DNA of 64,000 nucleotides from Verrucomicrobiota bacterium. Its GTDB lineage: Bacteria; Verrucomicrobiota; Kiritimatiellia; CAIVKH01. The stretch's first letter is position 1, and each line of letters starts with the position of its first letter. A model generated the notes under the pieces. The model was given only the letters and a program-made list of their open reading frames with translations, made no database searches and had not been told where the DNA came from. The position numbers were made by a program, and so were the translations under genes. The DNA lies in the NCBI GenBank assembly GCA_024233345.1, contig JACKPT010000011.1:72197-136196 (forward strand). The letters are read 5' to 3'. Shown piece after piece: positions 41,146-49,084 of this stretch.

Positions 41146-42605
41146 AAAACAGGTCGCTCCATCTCATCGCCTATGGAAAAAAAGTACAGCATCCGCCACC
41201 GTTTGTCTTCCCCCCGTCGTTCCCGCCCCAACAACCCCTTGAGCAGGGACCAGGCATGATAGGGCGGCTCCACCCGTTCGTCGCGCCAGGTTTCCATGAG
41301 GGGAAACAGGGAGCGATAGCGAGCCTGCTCCCCCCGCTGGAAATCACGGTAGAGGCCCCAGAGAATTTCCCAATCCACATTGTCCTGATGGGCGGTGCGC
41401 TGGACCAGTGACCACAGGGGAGCCCAATTGCGCTCCACCCCCTGAATTTCTCCGAAAGGCAGAAGGGCAATCATGCGGAACCGACTGGTCTCCCCCTGCC
41501 GGTGATAGGAAAACAGGGGCCACACCTTGACATAGCGTGCCAGGGTTTGCTTCCCGCCCTCCGTTTCGGCATACCGGTGCTTGTGGATGAAGAACGGAAC
41601 CGCCATCCATCGGGTCTGCACCGACTCAGGATAGGTTACCCGGCTGTGCCACAGAAATGGCCAGGCAAGAAAATGGCGGTCCAGATTGCCAACCTGCTTG
41701 TGGCCATACAGCGGAAACAGGTACAGAAAATCCTTGTCACCGGAGCCCCATTGTACAAATGGCCAGGGGCAATAGACCAGATTCTGATCCTCGCCCCGGG
41801 TAAACCGAAACAGCGGCGGCACGACCCAGGTCGTTTTCTGATCGGTCAGGTTCAACTGCCCGTACAGGGGAAACAGGACAAAGCCGCTTCCACTGGATTT
41901 CGGATAGTGATACTGCACATCATTCCAGATCGGCCACAGCACAAATCGCTTGTCATGCTTTCCTTCGAGATGGCTTTCCCCATAGAAAGGAAAGACCCTC
42001 ATGCGATCAATGCCGGGGCCCTTGGTCCGGGAATAGATCGGCCACAATACCGACTTGGACTCAATCTCGTTGATCCGGGTCTGGATATACAGGGGAAAAA
42101 GCACGAAGGACACGGAGTCGCGACCCAGAATCTCGTCGATGGTTCCCCCAATGGGAAACAGGGCCCGGTAGGTCTCTCCCTCCGCATTGCGGCCCTGAAA
42201 GTAGAAGGGTATGAACCACTCGCGGTGTCGGCGCGGATCATCGTCCCCGTGGCCATACCCAAAAAAGATTCCGGCCCGCCAGCTTGTCTCATGGCCCAGA
42301 TCCCGGTCATTGTATAGTGGCCACAGGAGATCCCGCAGGTTGCGGTCGCCCACAGGGTCCTCGATCCGGCTCCCCAAGGGGCGTAGACCGGTGTAGGTGA
42401 CGTCGCCGGGAGCAACCACTTTTTCCCAAATCGGCCCCAGGGCCTTGGTCCGGGTATGACCCAAAACATCGGTGTGGCGACTGGCGATAAATCCCAGGTC
42501 AAAAGCATCGGGAGAGAACTTGGCGATCACAGGCCCCCCCACAAGCAGGAACCCGAGGGCCACCGTCCATCCCACCCGCCATCGTGACGTTACACCGCCC
42601 CCCAT
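41142..42605 (-). CDS. Secreted Trp/Pro-rich tandem-repeat protein in the glmM-mla operon
   Basis: 487 residues. A signal peptide or anchor (VGWTVALGFLLVGGPVIA) precedes about ten degenerate repeats of roughly 35-45 residues built around W/F-P-L/F-Y/W: LLWPLYNDRDLGHETSW, WFIPFYFQGRN, VLFPLYIQTRINEIESKSV, LWPIYSRTKGPGIDRMRVF, VLWPIWNDVQYHYP, VLFPLYGQLNLTDQKTTWV, LYLFPLYGHKQVGNLDRHF, LAWPFLWHSRVT, VWPLFSYHRQGETSRFRM. The pattern suggests an all-beta repeat (barrel, propeller or fibre). I do not recognise a named family. Coupling to mlaE by ATGA and to glmM by one base suggests a part in envelope lipid traffic (inference). Confidence 0.7.
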   Translation of the reverse strand: MGGGVTSRWRVGWTVALGFLLVGGPVIAKFSPDAFDLGFIASRHTDVLGHTRTKALGPIWEKVVAPGDVTYTGLRPLGSRIEDPVGDRNLRDLLWPLYNDRDLGHETSWRAGIFFGYGHGDDDPRRHREWFIPFYFQGRNAEGETYRALFPIGGTIDEILGRDSVSFVLFPLYIQTRINEIESKSVLWPIYSRTKGPGIDRMRVFPFYGESHLEGKHDKRFVLWPIWNDVQYHYPKSSGSGFVLFPLYGQLNLTDQKTTWVVPPLFRFTRGEDQNLVYCPWPFVQWGSGDKDFLYLFPLYGHKQVGNLDRHFLAWPFLWHSRVTYPESVQTRWMAVPFFIHKHRYAETEGGKQTLARYVKVWPLFSYHRQGETSRFRMIALLPFGEIQGVERNWAPLWSLVQRTAHQDNVDWEILWGLYRDFQRGEQARYRSLFPLMETWRDERVEPPYHAWSLLKGLLGRERRGEDKRWRMLYFFSIGDEMERPVF

Positions 42606-42606
42606 A

Positions 42607-43959
42607 TTAACCGATCGCTTTCCTCACCACATCAGCAAGGGTTTGGGTGAGTCGATCGGTCATCTCTTTGGTCGGCCCCTCCACCATGACCCGGCACATC
42701 GACTGGGTACCGGAGTACCGGATCAATACCCGGCCCTGGTCGCCAAGCTCCGCCTCGGCAGCGGTGATCGCGTCCGCGACCTCGGGGATGGTGGAGAGAT
42801 CCGGCTTGGATTGGACATCGATGTTGATCATTTTCTGCGGGGTCATCTGCATGATGGTAGCCAGCTCAGACAACCGCCGCCCGCTGGTGCGCATGACCGC
42901 CATCAATTGCAGCGCGGAGAGTATTCCGTCACCGGTGGTATGATGGTGACCGAAAATTAAATGACCGGATGCCTCCCCTCCGAGTACGGCATTGCGATCC
43001 CGCATCTGCTCAATCACATAACGGTCACCGACCTGGGTGGTGACACAGTCGATCCCCAGTTGCTTCATCGCGGTGAAGAATCCAAAATTGGCCATGACCG
43101 TGGCCACCACCAGGTTGTTGTCGAGGGCCCCCTGCTCTTTCATGTGTCGAGCGCAAATTGCGATGATGTGATCCCCGGTCAACTCCTGACCGGTTTCGTC
43201 CACCGCGATCATCCGATCCCCATCCCCATCAAACGCAAGACCGATATGCGCACCGGATCGTTTGACCTCCGCAACCAGGTCCTCGGTATGCTGGGAGCCG
43301 CACCGGTCATTGATGTTCAGCCCATTCGGACGGCAATGCAGGGCCGTCACCTCCGCCCCCAATTCGGAAAAGATAATCGGGGCAATTTTGTAGGTCGCCC
43401 CATTGGCGCAATCCAGAACCACTTTCATTCCCGCGAGATCCAGGCTGTCCGGAAAGGTGTTTTTGCAAAAAACGATGTAACGCCCCAGGGCATCATCGAT
43501 ACGAAAGGCCTTGCCCACATCCTCGGCGGTCGGACGGATGTCGCGGATGCGCCCCGAACTGATCAATTCGGCGATGGTGTCCTCCTCGTGGTCCGGCAGT
43601 TTGTACCCATCCCGGGAAAAGATTTTGATCCCGTTGTCCTGATAGGGATTGTGGGAGGCGGAAATAACCAGGCCCGCATCGGCTCGCATGTTCCGGGTGA
43701 TGAATGAAATGCCCGGGGTCGGCATCGGTCCCACTAGGAGAACATCCACCCCCATGGAGCAGATACCTGCAGTCAGGGCATTTTCCAGCATATAACCGCT
43801 GATCCGGGTGTCTTTTCCAATGACAATGCGATGCCGCTCAGCCTGATGCTGTTTGCACACATACGCGGTAGCGCGGCCGATCTCCAGGACCATCTCCGCG
43901 GTCATGGGCGGCATGTTGGCCACTCCCCGCACACCATCGGTTCCAAACAATCGGCTCAT
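42607..43959 (-). CDS. glmM: Phosphoglucosamine mutase
   Basis: 450 residues. LFGTDGVRGVAN at the start, the active Ser102 in ISASHNPYQDNGIKIF, the metal loop LAFDGDGDRMIAVD, the sugar loop GGEASGHLIFG and the phosphate loop VLIRYSGTQSMCRVMVEG are all in place, where RYSGT replaces the usual RxSGTEP. It converts glucosamine-6-phosphate to glucosamine-1-phosphate for UDP-GlcNAc. ATGA overlap with the upstream beta-helix gene and a one-base gap to the repeat-protein gene tie cell-wall precursor supply to the Mla genes. Confidence 0.96.
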   Translation of the reverse strand: MSRLFGTDGVRGVANMPPMTAEMVLEIGRATAYVCKQHQAERHRIVIGKDTRISGYMLENALTAGICSMGVDVLLVGPMPTPGISFITRNMRADAGLVISASHNPYQDNGIKIFSRDGYKLPDHEEDTIAELISSGRIRDIRPTAEDVGKAFRIDDALGRYIVFCKNTFPDSLDLAGMKVVLDCANGATYKIAPIIFSELGAEVTALHCRPNGLNINDRCGSQHTEDLVAEVKRSGAHIGLAFDGDGDRMIAVDETGQELTGDHIIAICARHMKEQGALDNNLVVATVMANFGFFTAMKQLGIDCVTTQVGDRYVIEQMRDRNAVLGGEASGHLIFGHHHTTGDGILSALQLMAVMRTSGRRLSELATIMQMTPQKMINIDVQSKPDLSTIPEVADAITAAEAELGDQGRVLIRYSGTQSMCRVMVEGPTKEMTDRLTQTLADVVRKAIG

Positions 43960-45197
43960 GCTTTACCTCCTCCGTCCTGTATCAAACCTGATTCCGAAGA
44001 CACCAGTTCGTCCAGCCATTGTGTGCCCGCGGATCGTACTTGTTCATCCAGGGTCTGTATGGTCTGAATGTAGGACCCATCGGTCCGGGATTCCAATGCT
44101 TCGGCCAGGCGGGCAAGCGACGCGTGGTCTTCCTGATCACCCCGGTCGGATGTGCAACGTTCGGCCACGCCCGCCCACTGCGTTATCCATTGCTTTTGTC
44201 GCCCTACTTCTTCTCGGCGATCGCCCATCCGCCCCGATTCCAACACGGCAATGGACGACGGCAACTGTTCGATCACGGCCCCCAGCCGTTTGATCCGTTC
44301 CTTCAGCATCGCGGCAATCTGATCCAACGCTCCCTCATAGCAGGCCTGACCATAGGAATCCCCGGTGAGAAATGGCTTCCGAATCTGCCGGTACCAGGCT
44401 CGATAAGCCTTGAGGTTTCCGATATAGAGCAAATTCGCCTCCACCAAGCGCTGTATATCCTTGTACACGCCGGTCGTATAAGGGCGCACATCGCCCTGCG
44501 GCAGTGATGGCGCATAGTGAATGTGACCGGCCTGCCCGGCATCGCCCCGATAGACTGTGCCCGCCGGTATGATCGCACCAAAAGCAACCCGGCACGGCCC
44601 CACCAATCCACCTTGCCCGCCGAGAAATATCGGGGGCTGATTCAACATGACCCCCCGTGGAACATCCCCCACCAGAGACCCGGTGGCTTTATCCTGATGC
44701 GGGGTAAAATTGAAGTGAATATAGGAGGAACCGACCTCGCTGTGGTTCTTCCGACTGGTTCCCCCGGCCATCAGGATGTCACAAAAATTGACCAGACTGC
44801 CCACGGTGACAAAGGGCAGCAGAACCGTCTGCTTCAAGCCCACCGTATGAGCCACGCTTGCTTCTTCTTCCAAAATTGTACCGGGACGAATATGCGCGCC
44901 GGACCCGGCCGAGGCTCCCCGCAAAAAGACCGCACCTTCGGCATACCCCCCGCTGAGTTTGACATCCCGCTCCAGTTGGCAGTTGTTGACGGTCATCGGG
45001 GTTTCCCCGCCCAACACGCAACCAGGGCCAATCGACAGGTGCTCGCCATAGAGCCGACAACCCGCGTGAAGTATCACCCCGGGAGCAATCCTCCCCGGAT
45101 CGACTTCGTTCCCCACCACCACCATCGAGGGCTGCTCCATCACCACGCCACGGTCTAATAAGGCTGGGATCGGTTGATTCATGTGTCCATTGCTCAT
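43956..45197 (-). CDS. Left-handed beta-helix protein, GlmU/NAG-pyrophosphorylase-like
   Basis: About 413 residues from MSNGHMNQ; ATG at 45182 and at 45227 are alternatives. The centre has hexapeptide-type turns (VDPGRIAPGVILHAGCRLYG, LSIGPGCVLGGETPMTV, GSGAHIRPGTILEEEASVAH), as in the acyltransferase half of GlmU, followed by FVTVGSLVNFCDILMAGG and SYIHFNFTPHQDKATGSLVG. The C-terminal third is helical. There is no N-terminal pyrophosphorylase domain with the GLGTRM motif. Annotation pipelines often call such proteins UDP-GlcNAc pyrophosphorylase; the neighbouring glmM supports an amino-sugar role, but the reaction is not shown by the sequence. Confidence 0.65.
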   Translation of the reverse strand: MSNGHMNQPIPALLDRGVVMEQPSMVVVGNEVDPGRIAPGVILHAGCRLYGEHLSIGPGCVLGGETPMTVNNCQLERDVKLSGGYAEGAVFLRGASAGSGAHIRPGTILEEEASVAHTVGLKQTVLLPFVTVGSLVNFCDILMAGGTSRKNHSEVGSSYIHFNFTPHQDKATGSLVGDVPRGVMLNQPPIFLGGQGGLVGPCRVAFGAIIPAGTVYRGDAGQAGHIHYAPSLPQGDVRPYTTGVYKDIQRLVEANLLYIGNLKAYRAWYRQIRKPFLTGDSYGQACYEGALDQIAAMLKERIKRLGAVIEQLPSSIAVLESGRMGDRREEVGRQKQWITQWAGVAERCTSDRGDQEDHASLARLAEALESRTDGSYIQTIQTLDEQVRSAGTQWLDELVSSESGLIQDGGGKA

Positions 45198-45341
45198 GCT
45201 GACCTGCGCGTTACTCCTGCGGGTCATCACCCGCGGCTGATGTCGATCTGGTATCCGGTCACTTATACCGACTTCACCCTGGACCGGCAAGCGTGGCTTT
45301 CTCTTGCCCGACAGGCAGTTATCGGATTTTTTCGGGCCCGA

Positions 45342-45369
45342 TTGAAATGCGGATACGACACCGTATAGT
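45342..45369 (+). promoter_or_regulatory. sigma70-type promoter of the SDR/SRPBCC/membrane-protein operon
   Basis: TTGAAA (45342-45347), 16-base spacer, TATAGT (45364-45369): one of the best promoter matches in the window. Transcription should start near 45376, next to an in-frame GTG at 45375 and 14 bases before the ATG at 45390. Confidence 0.65.
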
Positions 45370-45389
45370 GAAGGGTGAACCATTCGACC

Positions 45390-46130
45390 ATGACCGATCA
45401 TTCCGTACTGATCTTTGGCGCCTATGGCGGCATTGGCTCTGCCTTGACCCATCGGATGTGCCGCAGGGGCGGCCAGGCGGTCTTTGCCGCCGGCCGGGAT
45501 CCCGAAAAGCTACGTGGCCTGTCCGAGGCTACCGGCGCTCGTCCTATTGCCGCCGATGTCACCTCCGCCACCGAGGTCGAAAAAGCCGTTCGGTTTGCGG
45601 ATGAAGAATCCGCTGGCTTGCAGGGTATTGCCCTCTGTGTCGGTTCGATTCTGCTCAAACCCGCACACCTGACCACGGAGGAAGAGTGGGCTCAGACCAT
45701 GGCGATCAACCTCACATCGGCCTTTCATGTCGTCAAATATGGCGCCAAAGTGCTCAGCCGATCTGGTGGTTCCATCGTTTTGATCTCCACCGTGGCGGCA
45801 CGGATCGGGCTTGCCAACCATGAGGCGATTGCCGCTGCCAAGGCCGGTGTCCAGGGGTTGGCGCTGAGCGCGGCGGCGACCTATGCCAGTCGTGGGGTCC
45901 GGGTAAATTGTATTGCCCCCGGGCTTGTCAATACGCCGCTTTCCGCTAAGATTGTCGGTAATGAGACCGCTTTGAACGCCTCACGGTCCATGCATCCCCT
46001 CGGACGCATTGGAAATCCGGAAGACGTTGCGTCGGCGATCGATTGGCTGCTGTCACCCGAGCAATCCTGGGTGACCGGGCAAATCATCGGGGTTGACGGG
46101 GGATTATCCCGGATCCGGTCTCGATCATGA
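45390..46130 (+). CDS. Short-chain dehydrogenase/reductase-like protein lacking the catalytic Tyr
   Basis: 246 residues. The Rossmann motif is VLIFGAYGGIGSALTHRM, the Asn-containing strand NLTSAFHVVKYG and the Ser in IVLISTVAARIG are normal. Where SDRs have Y-x-x-x-K the protein reads HEAIAAAKAGVQ, so the Lys is kept but the Tyr position is Ile. VRVNCIAPGLVNTPL and VTGQIIGVDGG at the C-terminus are standard. Either it uses another residue or is not an oxidoreductase. A leaderless GTG start five codons earlier (45375) is possible given the promoter. The next gene's ATG follows its TGA directly. Confidence 0.85.
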   Translation: MTDHSVLIFGAYGGIGSALTHRMCRRGGQAVFAAGRDPEKLRGLSEATGARPIAADVTSATEVEKAVRFADEESAGLQGIALCVGSILLKPAHLTTEEEWAQTMAINLTSAFHVVKYGAKVLSRSGGSIVLISTVAARIGLANHEAIAAAKAGVQGLALSAAATYASRGVRVNCIAPGLVNTPLSAKIVGNETALNASRSMHPLGRIGNPEDVASAIDWLLSPEQSWVTGQIIGVDGGLSRIRSRS

Positions 46131-46628
46131 ATGAGTATTGTCACGTTCAGTAAAAAGTCGCACCTGCCCTTCTCGGCGGAGCGTGTCTACGACTGGCACA
46201 TGCGGGAAGATGTGTTTCGCCGACTGATCCCCCCGTGGGAGCATGTCGCCGTTCTGCAACGCGACCGGCCGATTCAAAATGGCGCGGTTGCGGAACTTCT
46301 GATCGGGCGATGGTCCCTCTCCTTCCGCTGGAAATTGATCCATGACGAGGTCATCCCCGAACGGCAGTTTGTGGACTATCAAGTCAAAGGGCCATTCAAA
46401 TCCTGGCGCCACACCCACCGGTTTATTCCCGATGGCGATACCGGTTCCTACCTGGAAGATGTGATTCAGTACGAAGTTCCGTTTGGCGACCTGGGCCGCC
46501 GCCTGACCCACTGGCTGATCGAACGCAAGCTGGTTCGTCTGTTTGATTACCGCCATTCCGTCACCCTGCATACCATGCTGGCTGAAGCCACCCGGGCCGG
46601 TACCACCCCTGCCACACTCACGGAATGA
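46131..46628 (+). CDS. SRPBCC-family (START-like) ligand-binding protein
   Basis: 165 residues. It starts at the base after the SDR stop. The TFSKKSHLPFSAERVYDWHM opening, PPWEHVAVLQRDRPIQNGAV, and DYQVKGPFKSWRHTHRFIPDG with YLEDVIQYEVPFG are the strand pattern of SRPBCC cyclase/dehydrase-like proteins seen beside SDR genes. Such domains hold hydrophobic ligands in a deep pocket. Operon with an unusual SDR and a small membrane protein suggests lipid or pigment-like substrate handling (inference). Confidence 0.82.
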   Translation: MSIVTFSKKSHLPFSAERVYDWHMREDVFRRLIPPWEHVAVLQRDRPIQNGAVAELLIGRWSLSFRWKLIHDEVIPERQFVDYQVKGPFKSWRHTHRFIPDGDTGSYLEDVIQYEVPFGDLGRRLTHWLIERKLVRLFDYRHSVTLHTMLAEATRAGTTPATLTE

Positions 46629-47059
46629 ATCAGTATCTATTGCTCCTGCATCTGTTTGCCACCTTCGCGATGACCGGTATCATCTGGTTCGTCCAGCTCA
46701 TTGAGTACCCCCTGATGCATCGAAGCCAGGGCGAAGCCTTTCGCTCCTATCATGCCGCCTACACCAAACGCATGGGCTTTCTGGTCGGCCCCCTGATGCT
46801 GCTCGAACTTGCCACCGGGGTTGCGTTGTCCCTGCTCCCGGTTCCCGGACTCCCTGTTCTCACCCTCTGGATTGGCCTGATGCTGATCCTTCTCATCTGG
46901 GCGGCCACGGCGTTGCTCTCCATCCCCTGCCACCATCGGCTGCGCCATGGTTATGATTCCGTCACCCACCGGCAACTGGTCGCCACCAACTGGATCCGCA
47001 CTGCGGCCTGGACCCTCCGCAGCTTACTGCTGATAACCATCATCAACCTGGCCCCATGA
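46625..47059 (+). CDS. Small four-helix membrane protein
   Basis: 144 residues with about four hydrophobic segments (LLLLHLFATFAMTGIIWFVQ, FLVGPLMLLELATGVALSLL, LWIGLMLILLIWAATALLSI, AWTLRSLLLITIINLAP). The loop IEYPLMHRSQGEAFRSYHAAY and IPCHHRLRHGYD recall proteins usually annotated only as conserved membrane proteins. It overlaps the SRPBCC gene as ATGA. No function is known to me; shared operon suggests a membrane partner of the SDR/SRPBCC pair. Confidence 0.75.
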   Translation: MNQYLLLLHLFATFAMTGIIWFVQLIEYPLMHRSQGEAFRSYHAAYTKRMGFLVGPLMLLELATGVALSLLPVPGLPVLTLWIGLMLILLIWAATALLSIPCHHRLRHGYDSVTHRQLVATNWIRTAAWTLRSLLLITIINLAP

Positions 47060-47136
47060 GTCCCCCCCATCTCCCTGCTTGACCCTGCCCCGGCACCGGT
47101 TTATCACACTACCTTTCGATGGAGGAGTTTTGCCGA

Positions 47137-48720
47137 ATGACCAACCAAGCCAATCGCGAAACATGGGGAACAAGAATCGGAGTCATCCTTGCCGTCACCG
47201 GGAGCGCGGTCGGCCTCGGTAACTTCCTGCGCTTTCCCGGCCAGGCGGCCCAATATGGAGGCGGGGCCTTTCTGATTCCCTACCTCGTTGCCTTCCTGGT
47301 AATCGGATTACCGCTGGCCTGGCTGGAATGGGGACTCGGACGCTACGGCGGCGCGCGCGGTCACAACTCCGCTCCCGGAATTTTCCGGGTCCTCACCGGC
47401 TCCCGGTACGGAAGCTATCTCGGAATGCTCGGCACCGTCATGCCGGTCATGATCTACATGTATTACGTATTCGTCGAAGCCTGGTGCCTCGCCTATGCCT
47501 GGGACTACCTTACCGGAGCATTCGCCCAATACGGTGGTGACTCGGCTGCCATTACCCAACACTTCCTCACCAGCGCCGGAGCCACCGGCGACGGTGCGGT
47601 ATTCAGCCGGGGGGCCGGACGCATGTTTGTCTTCCTTGCCCTGTGTTTTGGCATCAACTTCTTCCTGATCTATCGGGGTATCCACCGGGGCATTGAAAAA
47701 TTCTGTAACGTCGCCCTCCCCCTGCTCTTCCTCTGTGCGGTCATCATTCTGGTCCGGGTGCTCACCCTCCCCGCCAACCCGCTTCACCCCGAACAAACCG
47801 TGATCAATGGACTCGGCTACATGTGGAATCCGGTCAAGGAGGGCACCACCCTGCTCGCCACCCTGAGCAATGCCGAGGTCTGGCTCGCCGCGACCGGACA
47901 AATCTTCTTCAGCCTCTCCCTGGGATTCGGACTGATCCTTACCTACTCCAGCTACCTGAAACCCGACGATGATGTCGCCCTTTCCTCCCTCACCTCGGTG
48001 GCCGGAAACGGATTTGCCGAAGTGGTGCTGGGCGGCATGATCGCCATCCCCGCCGCCTTTGTCTTCCTCGGACCTTCGGTGGTACAGAATCCCCCGGGAA
48101 CCTTCGGCATGGGGTTCATTACCCTGCCCAATGTTTTCAACCAGATGCCGGCTGGCTCCTTCTTCGGGTTCCTATTCTTCTTCCTCCTGTTTCTCGCTGC
48201 GGTCACCAGCTCCCTGTCCATGCTGCAGCCGGCAATTGCGTTGCTGGAAGAAGGCCTTGGACTGACCCGGAAACCCTCCGTCGCCCTCCTCGGTTTCATC
48301 ACCCTGACCGGGTGCCTGTTTATTGTTTACTTCTCCAAGGACTTTGCCGCCCTCGACACAGTGGACTTCTGGATGGCCAACTTCTTCATTTTCATCTTCG
48401 CCACCGCCCAGACCATTGTCTTCGGCTGGGTGCTCGGCATCGATCAGGGCTTTGCCGAACTCCAGCGCGGAGCGGAAATCACCCTTCCCGCCTGCCTCAA
48501 GTTCGTCATCAAGTATATCTCCCCCACCTTCCTCCTGGTGATTTTCCTCATCTGGTGCTTTCAGCAATTACCCGGGCGACTCGAAGCGATCTTCACCCTC
48601 CCCGAGGAAGGTCCTCCGGTCGTCCTGATGTCCATCGGGCTCATCCTGCTGGTCCTGACATTCTTTGCCTTTGTGGTTTCCCGCGCCAACCTTGCCTGGG
48701 ATAAGGAGGATGCATCATGA
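47137..48720 (+). CDS. Sodium-dependent transporter of the NSS (SLC6-like) family
   Basis: 527 residues with about twelve membrane helices, starting after a strong Shine-Dalgarno (GGAGGAG). The first helix has GSAVGLGNFLRFPGQAAQYGGGAF, the unwound sodium and substrate site of NSS proteins; FFSLSLGFGLILTYSSYL lies in the later site. These carriers move amino acids or related amines with sodium. The coupled small gene downstream (ATGA) is the kind of subunit known from the MetPS methionine/alanine transporter of Corynebacterium, so an aliphatic amino-acid substrate is possible but not shown. Confidence 0.94.
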   Translation: MTNQANRETWGTRIGVILAVTGSAVGLGNFLRFPGQAAQYGGGAFLIPYLVAFLVIGLPLAWLEWGLGRYGGARGHNSAPGIFRVLTGSRYGSYLGMLGTVMPVMIYMYYVFVEAWCLAYAWDYLTGAFAQYGGDSAAITQHFLTSAGATGDGAVFSRGAGRMFVFLALCFGINFFLIYRGIHRGIEKFCNVALPLLFLCAVIILVRVLTLPANPLHPEQTVINGLGYMWNPVKEGTTLLATLSNAEVWLAATGQIFFSLSLGFGLILTYSSYLKPDDDVALSSLTSVAGNGFAEVVLGGMIAIPAAFVFLGPSVVQNPPGTFGMGFITLPNVFNQMPAGSFFGFLFFFLLFLAAVTSSLSMLQPAIALLEEGLGLTRKPSVALLGFITLTGCLFIVYFSKDFAALDTVDFWMANFFIFIFATAQTIVFGWVLGIDQGFAELQRGAEITLPACLKFVIKYISPTFLLVIFLIWCFQQLPGRLEAIFTLPEEGPPVVLMSIGLILLVLTFFAFVVSRANLAWDKEDAS

Positions 48721-48869
48721 CCACCGCCGGCTGGATCATCATGATTGGCGCCATCTCCGGGATGACCGGCTTGCTTTCCTGGTGCATCTATAAGGTCTTC
48801 TCCACCCCCGGTTCCGCCGAGCATGTGCACAGCCCCGTGGATATCGATACCGGCGAAACCGACGACTGA
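48717..48869 (+). CDS. MetS-like small subunit of the NSS transporter
   Basis: A 50-residue protein read from the ATG that overlaps the transporter stop (ATGA). It has a single membrane helix (TAGWIIMIGAISGMTGLLSW) followed by CIYKVFSTPGSAEHVHSP and an acidic end. Size, one-helix topology and position match the small subunit (MetS type) that accompanies some bacterial NSS transporters and is needed for their activity. Such a short gene is easily overlooked. Confidence 0.8.
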   Translation: MTTAGWIIMIGAISGMTGLLSWCIYKVFSTPGSAEHVHSPVDIDTGETDD

Positions 48870-48905
48870 CGGATTGGTCCCCCACCGCAGTAGCACCGTC
48901 CCGCC

Positions 48906-48950
48906 ACCACCGATGCCCGTAGCGACCATCTCCGACTGGGCGTCGGTGGT
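48906..48950. other. Long stem-loop between the transporter and acyl-CoA ligase genes
   Basis: ACCACCGATGCCC (48906-48918) pairs with GGGCGTCGGTGGT (48938-48950) over 13 positions (12 Watson-Crick and one G-T) around a 19-base loop. There is no T-run after either arm, so it is not a classical terminator. It lies 37 bases after the small-subunit stop and may protect the 3' end of that message or be part of a structured RNA. The rest of 48870-49084 holds a possible promoter for the ligase gene (TTGGAA, 16 bases, TACAGT near 49030-49057). Confidence 0.5.
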
Positions 48951-49084
48951 TGCAGCGAACCGGGTAAACCGCCAATATGGATATCGGCGCCATGCTCCGG
49001 GAACCGATTCGATCATCTCAGGGCGGGCTTGGAAAATATGGAGAGCCCAGTACAGTGTGCCTTGATGTAAGGAGGAGAATCAGG

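Noticed and set aside
43956..45452. Longest frame for the beta-helix gene starting at 45452
   Set aside because: The first ~85 codons overlap the divergent SDR promoter and have no protein-like pattern; conservation begins near MNQPIPALLD.
48561..49016. A 151-codon minus-strand frame over the transporter end
   Set aside because: It is antisense to the NSS gene and its coupled small subunit; no recognisable domain.
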